Assembly (NCBI GenBank): GCA_008921705.1
Contig: VFFE01009203.1
Span: 59,273-123,272 of the forward strand
Direction of reading: 5' to 3'
From: Burhinus oedicnemus
Taxonomy: Eukaryota > Chordata > Aves > Charadriiformes > Burhinidae
Length of the DNA: 64,000 nucleotides
In this document: positions 13,308 to 24,600 of the stretch, one piece after another
Layout: every line of letters begins with the position of its first letter
Numbering within the stretch: the stretch's first letter is position 1
The notes under the pieces: model-generated
What the model saw: the letters and a program-made list of their open reading frames with translations, nothing else
What the model was told of the DNA's origin: nothing
Databases searched by the model: none
Position numbers and translations under genes: made by a program

Positions 13308-13600
13308 CTCCCGGCCCTGCGGGCGCGGCGCCCCCCTCGCCCCGCAGCCTCCCCCTCGCATCACCCCGGCGAGTTTTGGTTCCCGACCGCCGCCTTCCCT
13401 CGGGGGGAGCCGGATCTCTCCTCCGCCCCCTCCTACCCCCGGAGGCGGGGGAGCGGGGTTTCGGGGCCGGAGGGGCGAGTCCGCCTTCCCGGAGAGCGCC
13501 CCGGCGGTGGGCTGGCAGCCTGCGGGGAGGCAAAGCTGCTGCCCCCCCAGGGTCCTGCCCCTGGAAGGCTCCATGTTGTCCCCTATTTCCAGCCGTACCT

Positions 13601-15047
13601 CCTCCCCCGATTCAGGGAATGATCTTCCCTAAGTGCCGTGACCCACTTTGCCTTAGACGTTTGGTGCCACGCCAAGACACAGGCAGATTCTTCTCCAGAA
13701 GATGCCTCTGGAGGGATGGAGGCACTTTATCCCCCTCTCCCAAGTTTTTATCCCCAGGAGTTTGGTGTGTTGCAGGTTGAAAGACATTTTTGTGGATAGG
13801 CTATGAGTAGATAGGTGTGTACTTCTTGAGTAGCAGCGTAGGCCTGTTTTAACATTATAGAAGAGACTTCTTTTTCTTAGTGTTCTAGAAGTAAACAAAA
13901 CTTTTGTGCGATGCACATGCCTTATTTCACTTACAGACTCTTTCTCTACATTCCTTTCTTTGTACTGAAGTAGTATTAATTTTGTTGCCTGTACATGAAT
14001 TGAATTCACTGATTGGTACCTAATAATTCCTAAAAAAAAAAGTCCTGTAAATAGCTATCAGAATTAATTTGTCAGCAACTGTAAGAAATGATCATAAATT
14101 TACAAATGCAGTTAGAGTAATGATCCAGAGTGGATTTAACAAGAAATCCCCTTCCAACCTCTAGTGTAGGTTTCTACGACACTCCAAAGCGCTTCACCGC
14201 GCTGGTACTGAGCTTAGAGGCTGGGAGTTGTCTGAGAAGGATGCAGGGGGGTTAAGGCTCCTGGGTTTGAGCTGGGAAGAGGCAAAGAAGAGAAGGAGCT
14301 GGGCTGAGTGCAAGCAGGCATATTAAGAGAGACCCCTGTGTTTTATTCATGTGCTGCTTGGGGTTGCGTGGGGGTGAATCCAAAAGATGTGGCAACGGCT
14401 TCACCTACCAGGAGCCCGCCTGGACTTGGGGTTCCTGGCACTTGTGGACATCAAGCAATGAAGGGTTCCTTTTGCATGAGGATGCCAACAACTTAAGGGA
14501 GTGCTGGAAATGATGACACCTTGTAACACTTCTCTTGGGGGTGTGTTAATGAGGTTTCCCTCTGCCGCAGGGATCTGATCTTGAAACGCCTTAGGCACTG
14601 GGAACGGTTTTTCACTGAAGCTGGCGGGGCCATGCATAATGTGCATTTCCCAGGTGTGGCAGGAGGAAGGCCCAACTAGCTAAGGATAAATGAGACCTCA
14701 CCTTTTTTTCTCTATCAGTACGGGAAAGATCAAGTCGTACGGTGGAGAAAAGTGAGTAAGCAAGTACACGGGGAACCCCTGAAGGTGGCTGCAGAGCATT
14801 CCTGGATGCGCACAGCAGCCTGTGCTGGCCGGGCTGCCTCCCACCACCATCCCACCATCCCCGGCAGCCAATATTGCTGACAGCGATTCTAGCGGCTGCC
14901 TGCAAGGATGGGACAGAAAAGTGAGATGTCTTAATTAAAACTCCTGTAGGAAGGAAAAACACTCTGGCAGATAAATATTTTTTTCTAACATCAGTATTAC
15001 TGAACTTGTCTTTTTCTCCTTTTTTGTGTGTGTTGTTATTTAATTAG
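13601..15047 (+). other. LHFPL6: Remainder of predicted LHFPL6 intron 1
   Basis: Non-coding DNA of ordinary composition between the CpG island and the coding exon. 13970-14140 is AT-rich. The intron ends with a long pyrimidine/T-rich tract (about 15008-15040) and TTAATTAG, a convincing acceptor with AG at 15046-15047. A weaker acceptor candidate, after TTTCTGTTTCCCCATC, would place the exon start near 15201. I see no further exon in this interval. Confidence 0.55.
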
Positions 15048-15222
15048 GGACCTTTATCTTCATGATGGGAGGAAATATCCCCCTGGCTGTTAGGATCCGA
15101 GCTTCTCCCAGAGTGAGGATTTGTCAAGGCTGAACGACTCCGGATTATCCATAAACCTCCTCTAAAACACACAGCTGCTTTTCTGTTTCCCCATCGTGAG
15201 GGGTCTTGGAGCAGACACAAAG
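15048..15222 (+). other. LHFPL6: Predicted 5' UTR portion of LHFPL6 exon 2
   Basis: Sequence between the best acceptor (AG at 15046-15047) and the LHFPL6 ATG. It holds an ATG at 15062 (tandem ATGATG) opening a frame of 23 codons that stops at 15131-15133, before the main start, so it could act as an upstream ORF. The bases before the main ATG (ACAAAG then ATGG) give a strong Kozak context with A at -3 and G at +4. If the weaker acceptor near 15200 is used, most of this stretch would be intron. Confidence 0.5.
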
Positions 15223-15607
15223 ATGGCCTCCAGCCTCACCTGCGCAGGCATCATCTGGGCCTTCCTCTCCTTCCTCTGCGCCGCTGCCTCCTGTGTGGGC
15301 TTCTTCATGCCCTATTGGCTCTTGGGGTCTCAGTTGGAGAAGTCGGTTTCCTTCGGCACTTTCCGGAGGTGTTCCTACCCGGTGCGGGACGAGACCCGCC
15401 AGACGACGGTGATGGTGGAGCAGTGTGGCCGCTATGCCTCCTTCCAGGCCATCCCAAGTGCCGAGTGGAGGATCTGCACAGTGGTGACGGGCCTGGGCTG
15501 CGGGCTGCTCCTCTTGGTGGCCCTGACGGCGCTCATGGGCTGCTGCGTGTCCGAGCTCATCTCCAGGACCGTGGGCAGGGTGGCAGGAGGCATCCAGTTC
15601 CTGGGGG
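15223..15607 (+). CDS. LHFPL6: LHFPL6 (LHFPL tetraspan subfamily member 6), first coding exon
   Basis: This exon encodes the N-terminal 128 residues, plus one base of codon 129, of a protein I recognise as LHFPL6 (LHFP). The human protein is 200 residues, so about 64% is here. The family (Pfam L_HMGIC_fpl, claudin-like four-helix membrane proteins) includes LHFPL5, a hair-cell mechanotransduction partner, and LHFPL4, a GABA-A receptor partner. The precise role of LHFPL6 is poorly defined; the human gene was first found as an HMGIC fusion partner in a lipoma. Visible features: helix 1 at about residues 9-31; an extracellular loop with SFGTFRRC and CGRYASF, where C50 and C68 probably pair; helix 2 at about 85-109; and the start of helix 3 at about 117 (GRVAGGIQFLG). 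The start is chosen because orthologues begin MASSLTC and the Kozak context is strong. The exon ends at a GTAAGT donor (15608) in phase 1, splitting a glycine codon as expected. The frame continues 27 codons into the intron, which is not coding. No damage is seen. Confidence 0.95.
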
Positions 15608-17738
15608 GTAAGTGCTCATGTGGGGAGGGGTTGGCTGTAGGTTTACACATGTGGAGACCTCCCTGGTGCTTTGGGGTGAGGAGGGGGTGAGTCAAACTTT
15701 CTGCTAGCAAGGAAGACCTCTAGGCTCCCTTGATGGTTGAGCTGGTTCTCTGGACACCTGAACGTGGCCCAAAGATGCAGCTGCCTGTCACTTTCTTGTG
15801 CTTAAGTCCTTGCCCGGTCATTGTGTAACCTTTGAGAGTTGCATGGCAGGTCGACTTCTGTGGGCCAGCATTTTCACAGTGCTTGTGTGGGCTGTAGTTT
15901 CCAGCAGAGCTCATCTGGGCTGGAGGCGCCTGGAGAAACACGGAGGCTGCAGAGCCCCATGGAGCATTGCGGTTTTGCAGAGGAGAGGCTGTGTTATGTG
16001 GGAACAACCTCTCTTCTTTCTCTTTCCCAGCCCCATCACTGGCACAGCTCCCTCCACCTCTGCTCTCTGCAGCTGCGTGGATCTGGCAACAAGTCTGTGG
16101 CCCAGGTTTGAAGTGGAGATTGTTTATCCCTGGTGGAGGTGGCCCACCATCTCCCAGGAGGAGCTGTCTGACCCACGCTGCCCGCTGATGGTGCCGCAGG
16201 CTTGTTGAGTCCATGGGCTAGACAGTGTGTGGGAGAATTACCTCCCTTCCTTTTTTTAGCTTGTAATTGTATGGAGTATTTGTAACTGTGGAGTATTTGA
16301 AGGGCATGAGACAATAAACAGGATCCTCAAGCTTGTTTTTTATAGGGCAGTTTTCCGAGTAAATCATCACTCTCTTGTCATCGGTGACATGCGGCTCAGT
16401 GGCACTCACTTTCGCCTGGTGCAAGTGCTCCACCACCTGTGAGCGCTCGCTCCCATAAGGAGGACGTGTTTCCCTGTGCTTTCGGTGCCAGAGCGGTGCA
16501 GGCATCAGCGTTTCGGGTGCTCTGCCGCATCCGGTCCCAGCCAGGCGCCCCAGAGGAGCAGGCTGCAGCGGGACCCCCACCTCTGTCCCCTCCAAACAGA
16601 AACTTGCCCTGCAAGGGCCGTCTGGATACATCCCGAGTCTGCAGCCCCGAGGAAGCACGAGACAAAAACACTGCTACTGTCCAGCTCGGGGAGGACAACG
16701 GAGGCAAGGAAAGGGCCCTGTGCCAAGCCTCCAACCCGTGTAGCTCTCTCCCGGCCGTGGGGAGCCCTGCCTCCAACTTTTTGAGGAGTTTCTGCACTTT
16801 AGGGCAAGCTGACCCCTGTCACTTCACCCTTCCCTCAGCTTTGCGACCCGCAGGCATTCCTGTGCTTAATCTGGCTGACAATTTGAAAGTGCAGCAGCTG
16901 CTGGAGAGTTAACTCTGCTGGGAGCTGCGGCTTCTTGAAGCCTGCTCCATTATACAATTCCAGCCAGGCAGCCAGGGAGTGGAGGGAATTTTCGGTTCGG
17001 TGACACTCTGCAAGCCCGCTCGGTCTGGCTATTTTCACTTAGAGCCATCACAGGCTTGCGCTTTAACCACCCCCCTCTTTCCAACGGCTGGCTTGGCTCG
17101 TCTGGTTTTAATTTGCGTTTGGCCCCTTTCTTGCGTCCGTGCTCCCCTGCCTGTCCACGGAGCGGGGCCGGCCGTGCCTGTGTCTGCTTGCGGCCACCCC
17201 AGCAAACGCGGCAGCTCCAGAGGTGGGCGGCTGGCTGGGGGACGTGGGAGGAACCCCACTCCCCCATGACACTGGTGTGGGCTGAAGGTGTGCGCCCTTC
17301 TCTGAGAGGTGGGCGATGGTGGCTCCTTCGCAAGGAGGTGAGAGGTCCCTTCAGACCACACCATGACCACCCCTGGAGCTTGTCCCAGCTGACCAGGCAG
17401 CATCCCATCCCGTCTGGAAGGGCGTGAGCAGGGAGTGCTTGTCCTCAGTAGGTGACAATTCAAGGAAATGTGAACTTGTGATATGAAACGAAAATGGCCA
17501 ACAACTTTGCTTACAGTTCAGAAATTAGTTACACAGCATGTCTAATTTTCCCCTCTGCTGGCTTTTATGGTTGTGCCTCGTTTCACTCAGCACTGCTGGA
17601 AGTGTGTAAGAAATGAACAAAGTGAGAACCCGTCATTTCTTAACCTGCTTAAAACCCAACTGTGGGGGCACGAGGGAGAGGCCACGTGGTGAAAGCCAAT
17701 AATTTGGATGAACTGAAGGGACATACTAGGGTAAAGAT
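15608..17738 (+). other. LHFPL6: LHFPL6 intron 2, 5' part, with GC/CpG-enriched segment
   Basis: Begins with the GTAAGT donor. From about 16437 to 17310 the DNA is GC-rich with moderately elevated CpG; I count about 17 CpG in 16437-16700. Many overlapping frames of 90-157 codons are open on both strands. None resembles a known protein and none has flanking splice signals that single it out, so I read them as chance frames. The segment may be regulatory DNA close to the promoter. Confidence 0.55.
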
Positions 17739-17837
17739 CAGATCCTTACATCCTTAATCAGACCCTTAGCTGCTCTAAATCAGTATAGCTTCATTGTTTA
17801 AATGACATGACTACATTTATTCAGATGTCTAACAGGC
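17739..17837. repeat. Probable relic of an old palindromic (MITE-like) repeat
   Basis: The left part (around 17772-17800, CTAAATCAGTATAGCTTCATT) closely resembles, from memory, one arm of a palindromic repeat common in sauropsid genomes, whose arms contain TAAATCAGCATAGCTCCATTGA and its complement. The right part (AATGACATGACTACATTTATTC) is only loosely complementary to it. Boundaries are approximate and no target duplication is evident. Confidence 0.4.
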
Positions 17838-18576
17838 ACTGTAATTATTAGGTTGTTTTATGTCAAGATAGCCACAAGCTGTTCACTTTATTTACTAATT
17901 GGGAATGCCAGCTCTTTGTTCCCTGTACTACAGTTGTAGGTTTAGTTATATACCACAATGTGTGCTTTGACTGGGGCTCAGTGGCAGTACAGTGATTGTC
18001 CTTTGAATTGGCCTCCACTTGGAGATCTAACCAAATAAAACCTTCAAAAGTGGTTTGGTTTTTTTTTTGATGGGGGAAAAGAACCCCTTCTTATCTTTAT
18101 ATAAAGAAAAAGCCTGGGGAAATAAGCAGCCCACTGAGTGATGCTATTAATTCATGCTCTATGTTAGGGCTAGGAGATGGTTAGGTGTTTTCACTTTCTC
18201 TTGCTTTTTGTGAGTCACCTGCACCAACACCAACACCCCGCTGTGGCTCCTGCTCCAGTGGCAGAGGATGAGTGTTGGAATAAACCATATTTCTCTTGAA
18301 GTTAGAAACCAGCATAAAGACATGCACAGTGTAGCTAGTTTACAGCTTTCGTGGTGTTCCATTAGTCTAGGATCCAAGTAATTTTCTCAAAATGATTTAA
18401 AAACACGGACTTGATGAGGAACTAAGCCAATTGACAATGGAGTATTATGGGAGGCCCAAGAGGGGCTGAGATGTACAAGCCCCTGAAGCTGTGGTGAGCC
18501 AAAGCACTAAGGTTGCTAAAACTAACTTACTCCAACACTGGAAGCATTTTTACTGCTATGAAGAGGTGGCGGAGAG

Positions 18577-18604
18577 GTTTGCTTACCAGAGGTGGTAAGC
18601 AAAC
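18577..18604. other. Perfect inverted repeat (11-bp stem, 6-base loop)
   Basis: The left arm GTTTGCTTACC (18577-18587) and right arm GGTAAGCAAAC (18594-18604) are exact reverse complements around the loop AGAGGT. It lies about 30 bases upstream of a stretch resembling an old palindromic repeat (18631-18690), so it may be part of the same relic. Confidence 0.85.
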
Positions 18605-18630
18605 AGCCTGATCCTCTTCTAGCAGCGCGA

Positions 18631-18690
18631 AGGAGGAGTAACTCCAAGTAGGTCAGTGAAATAACACCTGTATAAAAGTAGTGCAGCTTG
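18631..18690. repeat. Possible relic of an old palindromic repeat
   Basis: GAGTAACTCCA, then GGTCAGTGAAATAACACC and TGTATAAAAGTAGTGCA, resemble from memory the sauropsid repeat arm carrying AGTAACTCCATTGA and TTACACCAGTGTAAAA. It is short, decayed and has approximate limits. Confidence 0.35.
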
Positions 18691-21600
18691 CACTAGGTAA
18701 ACAGTGCCAAGGTTTTACAGCTGGGATTTCCCCAAGTTGTATGTGGCAGCTCATGGGAGTGAATTATTCATGAGTGCTTATACCATAAATCTGCTCTTCT
18801 CATAAAAATTGAATGGCAGAATCTGCAAGAAACTGCAGATTCACGCGGAGTCACAAGGGCTCCTTAGATACGGACTGATCTTACGTACTTAGTCTATATT
18901 TGCTGTTTCAGATGATCCTGGCTACAGAGCGTACATGTATTTTAAGATGAATCTGGGATGATACACTCCGAGTTTCTGTTCCTAGTAGGAAGATTGTGTC
19001 ATAGACTTTTCCTCCCATTTGCAATTATGGGAACCACTTCCTTTCCCATGCGTGGCAGCTCTGTAGCCATTACAGCAATTGCTTACATGAAAAACAATGC
19101 TATTTTTAGCTTTTTCTAAGGCAATTTGGTGGTGGGTGACAAGAAGTAGCCAACACCCTAAGGCCAGCCATTTCTGCCTGCAGTGGCTGTCAGTGGTCTG
19201 CAGTCCACGGCGGGCAAACTGCTGCTGCGGTGTCTCGGAACATGCTTCACGGACATTTCTGTTGGATTGCTTTGAAGAACTGACAGCCGAGGTGAAAGTT
19301 ATGCTGTCTGTAACCTCTTGAGGGCACAGTTATGTAGATAGATACAGTCTTCACCGATAACAGTAAGTGCAGCGTTTCCAGCTGGTTTCCTTTGAATGTT
19401 TGGAAGATGGAGGCATATATAATGTAGCTAGAACAGATTGCAAGGATGTATCTTTGACCATAACTATTGAGGGCATGACAGCAGGAAGTGAAGTTTAACA
19501 AATCTATGGCAAATTGGAGTCTGTAATTATTGATCTTCTTTTCATTGTGCCGTGGCAAGTCAATTCCACTTAAATGAGGAGACTAGAAATTTCAGGTAGG
19601 TAGCTCAGATATGACATACTAATTTGGTGAATAGTTTCACTCTCTGAATGCAGAGCAATGATTTTAAGAACATAGCTATAATTTTAAGAACATAATGAAC
19701 TTAAAGGTTAGCCAGTTTTATGAGAGGCAGTGGATCAAAAGACACAAGTATTGCAAGGATGGTCAATTTAAAGAGCGTTATGCTGGCAAGGTGAAGCCTT
19801 TCATTAAAATGGTCAGCGTGCAGGAATTGGAGATGAAATCTGCACTAACGCAGTAACTCAGAACTCCCTTTGGCTGCATAGGACAGCTAAGCCAGGATCA
19901 GAGGAGTATGAATCCAAAGGAACAGAGCATGAAACAACTTGCTGACTTAGACACCTCTCTGAACCTGACACTTTGGCCCTGATTCGGAGTGGCATGTGAG
20001 AAGTCAGCCTTCTCCATGATTACAGCGTAGCCATGTGATTTGTACTGTCATCTAGTCCTGATTGCTCATTGATTGTACTCAATAAATGCACAAGTTTTGC
20101 TGCTTCCTTCAGTAAAGGAGCAAAATTTTTAGCAGCACCTTCTCTCTCTCTCCTTACTTCTTTGTCTTGCTCTCCTTGTGTCTCATGGGAGTTCTAAAAC
20201 TCCTGAAACTATGGCCCTTGAATTGCCAGTTAGAAAATCTGGAGAACTCTTGAATTAGGGAGGAGTGATGAAAGGAGCATTTGATTGAGAAAAAGGGGAC
20301 ACAGATCCTAACAACTTCTGATTTTGTCTCAGAAAAAAAAAAATTCAACCTTCTGGAAAAACCTCTTAGCAGCACACTGCTGCAAAATCCTTTGCTACAT
20401 GTCCCATGCCAATGGTGGCCGTAATAGTTTCGTCACCTGTAGGCGGCTCATGACAAGTGCTGGGTGCATAGGGCAGAAGAATGAGGAGTGCTCCATCAAC
20501 ATGAGAAGAACATTGAGTGTGGGGTGATGGCTCTGTGTTGTCTGTCTTAGAGAAAGCCTTTGAGATTTTGGGTTGGAGATCCAAAAAGGAGACAGATCCA
20601 AAGGAGATCTGCAAGATGTTAGCATATTAATGGCTGAATCAGACTTCTGCAGGTGAGACGATCAAGATCTAAAGTGTAGGTGGCAGAGAAGGGAAGAGGT
20701 CTAAAGTCATAGCACTGTGGGATCATGTAAAGAAGCTGTCCTTCAAAGAAAATGCTTGGGGAAACAGTTAAAGAAGTAAGAGGAGATCTTGGAAGAGATG
20801 TAGTCACTGAACCAAGAAACATGGCTGGCAGTCAAAAACAACACGTAGATCGAGCAGAATGAAGGCAGTCTCAGTTCTGAGACTGGCTAAGAAGTCATTA
20901 GGGGCTTTGGTGAGGATAGTTCCAGTTGACTACAGGAACTAGAAACTCCTGGGAAAGGTTTGTGTGGAGCTGGAGGAAAGAACTACAGGCAGTGACCAGT
21001 AACTGTGATTTTGTCTGTCAGCTGAAGTGAGACTCTTTGCTTTCTGCCTGGAAGACTAAGGTCAGGATCATTTTCTACCTGTAGGGAGAAAATGCAGCTG
21101 AGAAGAGCCCTGCTGGGGACAGGGAAGATCTGAGATGGTCAAGAGACTTCCAGGAAGGAAACAGTTACCCCAGACTCTTTTGCAGTTCTCCCAAGCCTAT
21201 CTCATCCGTTGCCCCCATCTATACATATTCTTCCCAACTCCTCCAGAAATTTGTACCCAAAAAAATCGCAGGCATGAAAATATGCAAAAATGGCCTTTTA
21301 GTTCTTTCATTCTCTTTAGCCTAAAAACATTTTCTGAAAGCCTAACTTTTGGGGAGAGGCTAGAGAGGGGCATCTGCTTCTGTCCAACACCAAGCGCTCT
21401 ATTTCACCTGCAAGTTAGCCGCTCAGGGCTATTTTGCCCCATCTTCCTCTCTCTGTCCTCTTGTCAGATGGAAAGGTTCAGTGACTTTGCTGTGCTCATG
21501 TAGACATGTGACAGGTCAATCCTCATCGTAGACAAAGACAAGCTGCAGGCTAGGTAGTAATCCAGTGTATACATGCACGTACATACACTGCGAGAGGGGC

Positions 21601-24600
21601 GTATGAAAGGAACAGATGCCTCACCAGGAGGTAACAGAGGAAGAGCAAACAAGGAACACAGCACAGTTAAATGTTGCTAGTGAGTGATTGCATGTCATGT
21701 CGTAGGCTCATAGATTCGGCAGTAATAAGGTCAGCAGAGAACACTGTGACTATTTAGTCTGAGGTCTGCTGTAGCGCAGGTCATAGGGACAGCCTTCATG
21801 TAATTTTGGTTTGAACAAGAGTAGATCTCTGAGAAAAAAACTTCTACTCTGAATTTAATTAACTTAGAGTAAAGCAGGATCTTCATAAGTTGTTCCAGTG
21901 GTGAATTACCCTGACTGCTTTTCTTCCAGATCATTAATGCAAATATTAAAATGTAGCACCAAGAATATATCATTGCAAAATTACATTTTCTTGAGGATCA
22001 TTATTATTATTTTTTTTAAGATTCAACAGTTAGGTTGCTTTTAATCCATTTAAGCTGTACTATGTTGTGGTTTCTTTGCCGGAACAACCTGTATAGAAGC
22101 TGCTTCATAGCTGCTATGTTTCACACTGGTTATCTCTCCAGTTTTCTATAGGCATCCACCAAAAGATTAAGTGCAGTATATAGTTTTGGAGCTTCGTCCC
22201 TTTTTGGCTTGACTTTGACTTGCTAAACTGCATCCTGTGACTGCTACTGCCTACGTTCAGTATCTGTTTCCCAGCACCACAAGGTACCTTCACAGCACAG
22301 AGTCAAATTCTTGGATTTAGGTTGGGAGTCAGATGAGTAAGGCAGGGAGGTGTTATTGTTTGGGAAGACGTTCAGAACAAGGGAATTTAGACAGTGATGT
22401 TATCTTAACAGATTTTGTAGCATATGTTTTATTGAAGATTAGCCAGCTCTCTCTCTGCTGTATTCAGACAGCAGTTAAAATATAAAACAAATTCTGGACT
22501 GAAGCCGAACCGACGCAATATATGTCCTCTGTCGCTCTCAGTTTATAAATGACATTACTTAGATTCCTATTCTCTTAAACAGATGTAGCCCGTATTGCTT
22601 GAATCTTTCCTCTGTGTATGGGCCACCAAGTCTGACTGGGGGGGAATCAAAGATAGCAGGCACTTATCTGAAATATGTAAAAAAAGAATGTGCAGACTTA
22701 GATTTTGTATATTCTTAAGAGAGGATCCTGTTTCCCATGGTTGCCTTCACCTTGCTCTCAGAAATTCCCGCTGCAGCCCTGCTAAAGGCGTCTGCCCTGG
22801 CAGATGGAACAGCACAGCTTTTTGTGCGATTGTTCCCTAAGGAGTCCCGCTGAAGGAGACCTGAGTTAGCAAAGATTTGGCATTTAAGCTAATGCCAACC
22901 ATTTTAACGAAGCAGGTTAGTGAGGAAGAATCAGTAAGATATGTTACTGGCCATAAGGTGCAGAATCAGTAGCTCTGAGGAAGCCATCCCTGCCAGCAAG
23001 GTCACGCAGTGCAAGCAGGGAGTTGTGGTGCTGTTGGAATGGTGGAGATGCAACGTGAAGAAGACAAATGATGAGGAGAGTAGCCGTCATACTTAGTTCT
23101 CTTTGGGTTTTTTCTTTCTGTCCCCAACCATTTCAGATATCTTGACTCTTTTGGTGTTTCAAAATGTTACTAAAAAAGCAGCAGGACCCTTACGGGCTGC
23201 AAATTTTTGTGTGTCTTTTGAAGTCAGTGACATGTAGTACAAATGACATCAATATTTCTATCCTAGAGGTAAGATTATTTGATTGTGGCATTAGCCTTAA
23301 ATGGGTGTGGTTCCAAGGCTGAGTTTCTTCTTGAAGAGCTACCCCAGTGAGTTAGCTTGTTTATACTGAATTGTGCTTTAAAACACATATTCGGGGTTTG
23401 GTTGTTTTTTTTTTTTTTCAAATTATATTTACTCCTAATATAAATTTTGGCTAAATACAAGGGGAAGAAAACCATGCTGAGTTTCAGCCTGGAGCAAATT
23501 CTGCAAGTTAGATTTTAGGTGCTTTGGAAGCACATTTAAAATGGAAATGCTAATGTATTAGAAAAAAAATAAAAGATACTGCTAAAATATTGGGAAGAAT
23601 CTTTTTACTTCTCTTTGTTTTCCTATTGATGTTGAATATGAAAGTGATGTTTTGAATATTGCTGCAGCTGTGTTGGGTTTAAGCAGAATTTTGCATTAAG
23701 AACAGAATTTTTGATCTAAAGAAGTCCCAGAGTGCTGTTTTATTTATCTGTAGAACGAAGTTCAGACGTCTTGCTTTTTTCCCCCTCTTTTATTAGAAAG
23801 GAACAATGATGCTCAGCACTTCTGTGATGCTTTTCATTTCAAAAGGCTTTGCTTGCATAACCTAATGAAACTTCAGAAAACGTAAGGCAGGGGAGCAAGT
23901 AATCTATTTTGCTGGTGTAGAGTCAAAGTAAATTCAGAGTTACTTCACTTCAGATCCTCTGCATTTGTGTCGATTAGAGCAGAGTGTGGGTTGGGGTTAG
24001 CAATTTTGTTTCTGCATTGAAAGATCTGGCTTGTTCTCCTTCCTGAGCTCCATGAGATACTTGAATATCGCTGGCAACTTCATTTAGGCATCAAACTGTT
24101 TCAATATTTTCCAGTGTGGATGAGGTCATATGCCCTACAGACAGGGCAGGATTGTTCCCAATAGTGTATTTTCCAGGATTTTGTCCAGTCTGGTGTTAAA
24201 TGTCTATGTAATGTTTTTTTTCTTATTTCTCTCAGGAAACTCGGCTTACTAGGCATTCCACTTTGGATTTTTTCACAATATTCAACCTGCATTTTCCTTT
24301 CCTTACTCACATCCTTTTACTTCTCCAATACACATTTTTACCTTCTAAGGTCACTTTGGCTTTATAAAGTACAGTAAGACAGTTTTCAATCTCCTTCATC
24401 ATTTCAGTGAAGCCAGATGTAGAATTTGAGGGCAACCAATGTATTGTTTCCAGGCAGTGAGCAGTTAGGAAGGAGCGTGGTGTAATTAAGAAACACGGGA
24501 TGCATTGTACAACCAGAACTCCACTCACAGCTGCATGCCTTGCAGTGGCCATCATGTTGGCTGGCTCCCTGCTCAAGGATTTCCTTTGGCTTTGTGGAAT

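Larger units (their letters stand above)
12160..13600 (+). promoter_or_regulatory. LHFPL6: CpG island promoter of LHFPL6
   Basis: About 1.4 kb of very GC-rich, CpG-dense DNA begins after a pyrimidine-rich lead-in at about 12130 and fades by about 13600. It lies 1.6-3 kb upstream of the first recognised LHFPL6 coding exon on the same strand, the usual position for the promoter and non-coding first exon of such a gene. Sp1-type GC boxes are visible, for example around 12543-12558 and 12690-12702. No TATA box or CCAAT box stands out, which fits a dispersed CpG-island start. A short (AC)n tract lies just upstream at about 12057-12072. The transcription start cannot be placed from sequence alone. 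Assignment to LHFPL6 rests on position and strand. Confidence 0.75.

Noticed and set aside
12027..13622. 531-codon plus-strand open frame and several long minus-strand frames through the CpG island
   Set aside because: Proline/arginine-rich low-complexity translation from C-rich DNA, running through an N gap and a splice donor, with equally long frames on the other strand. No family resemblance.
15608..15690. Extension of the LHFPL6 frame past the donor
   Set aside because: The sequence after GTAAGT departs from LHFPL6 orthologues, which continue with helix 3, so it is intron.
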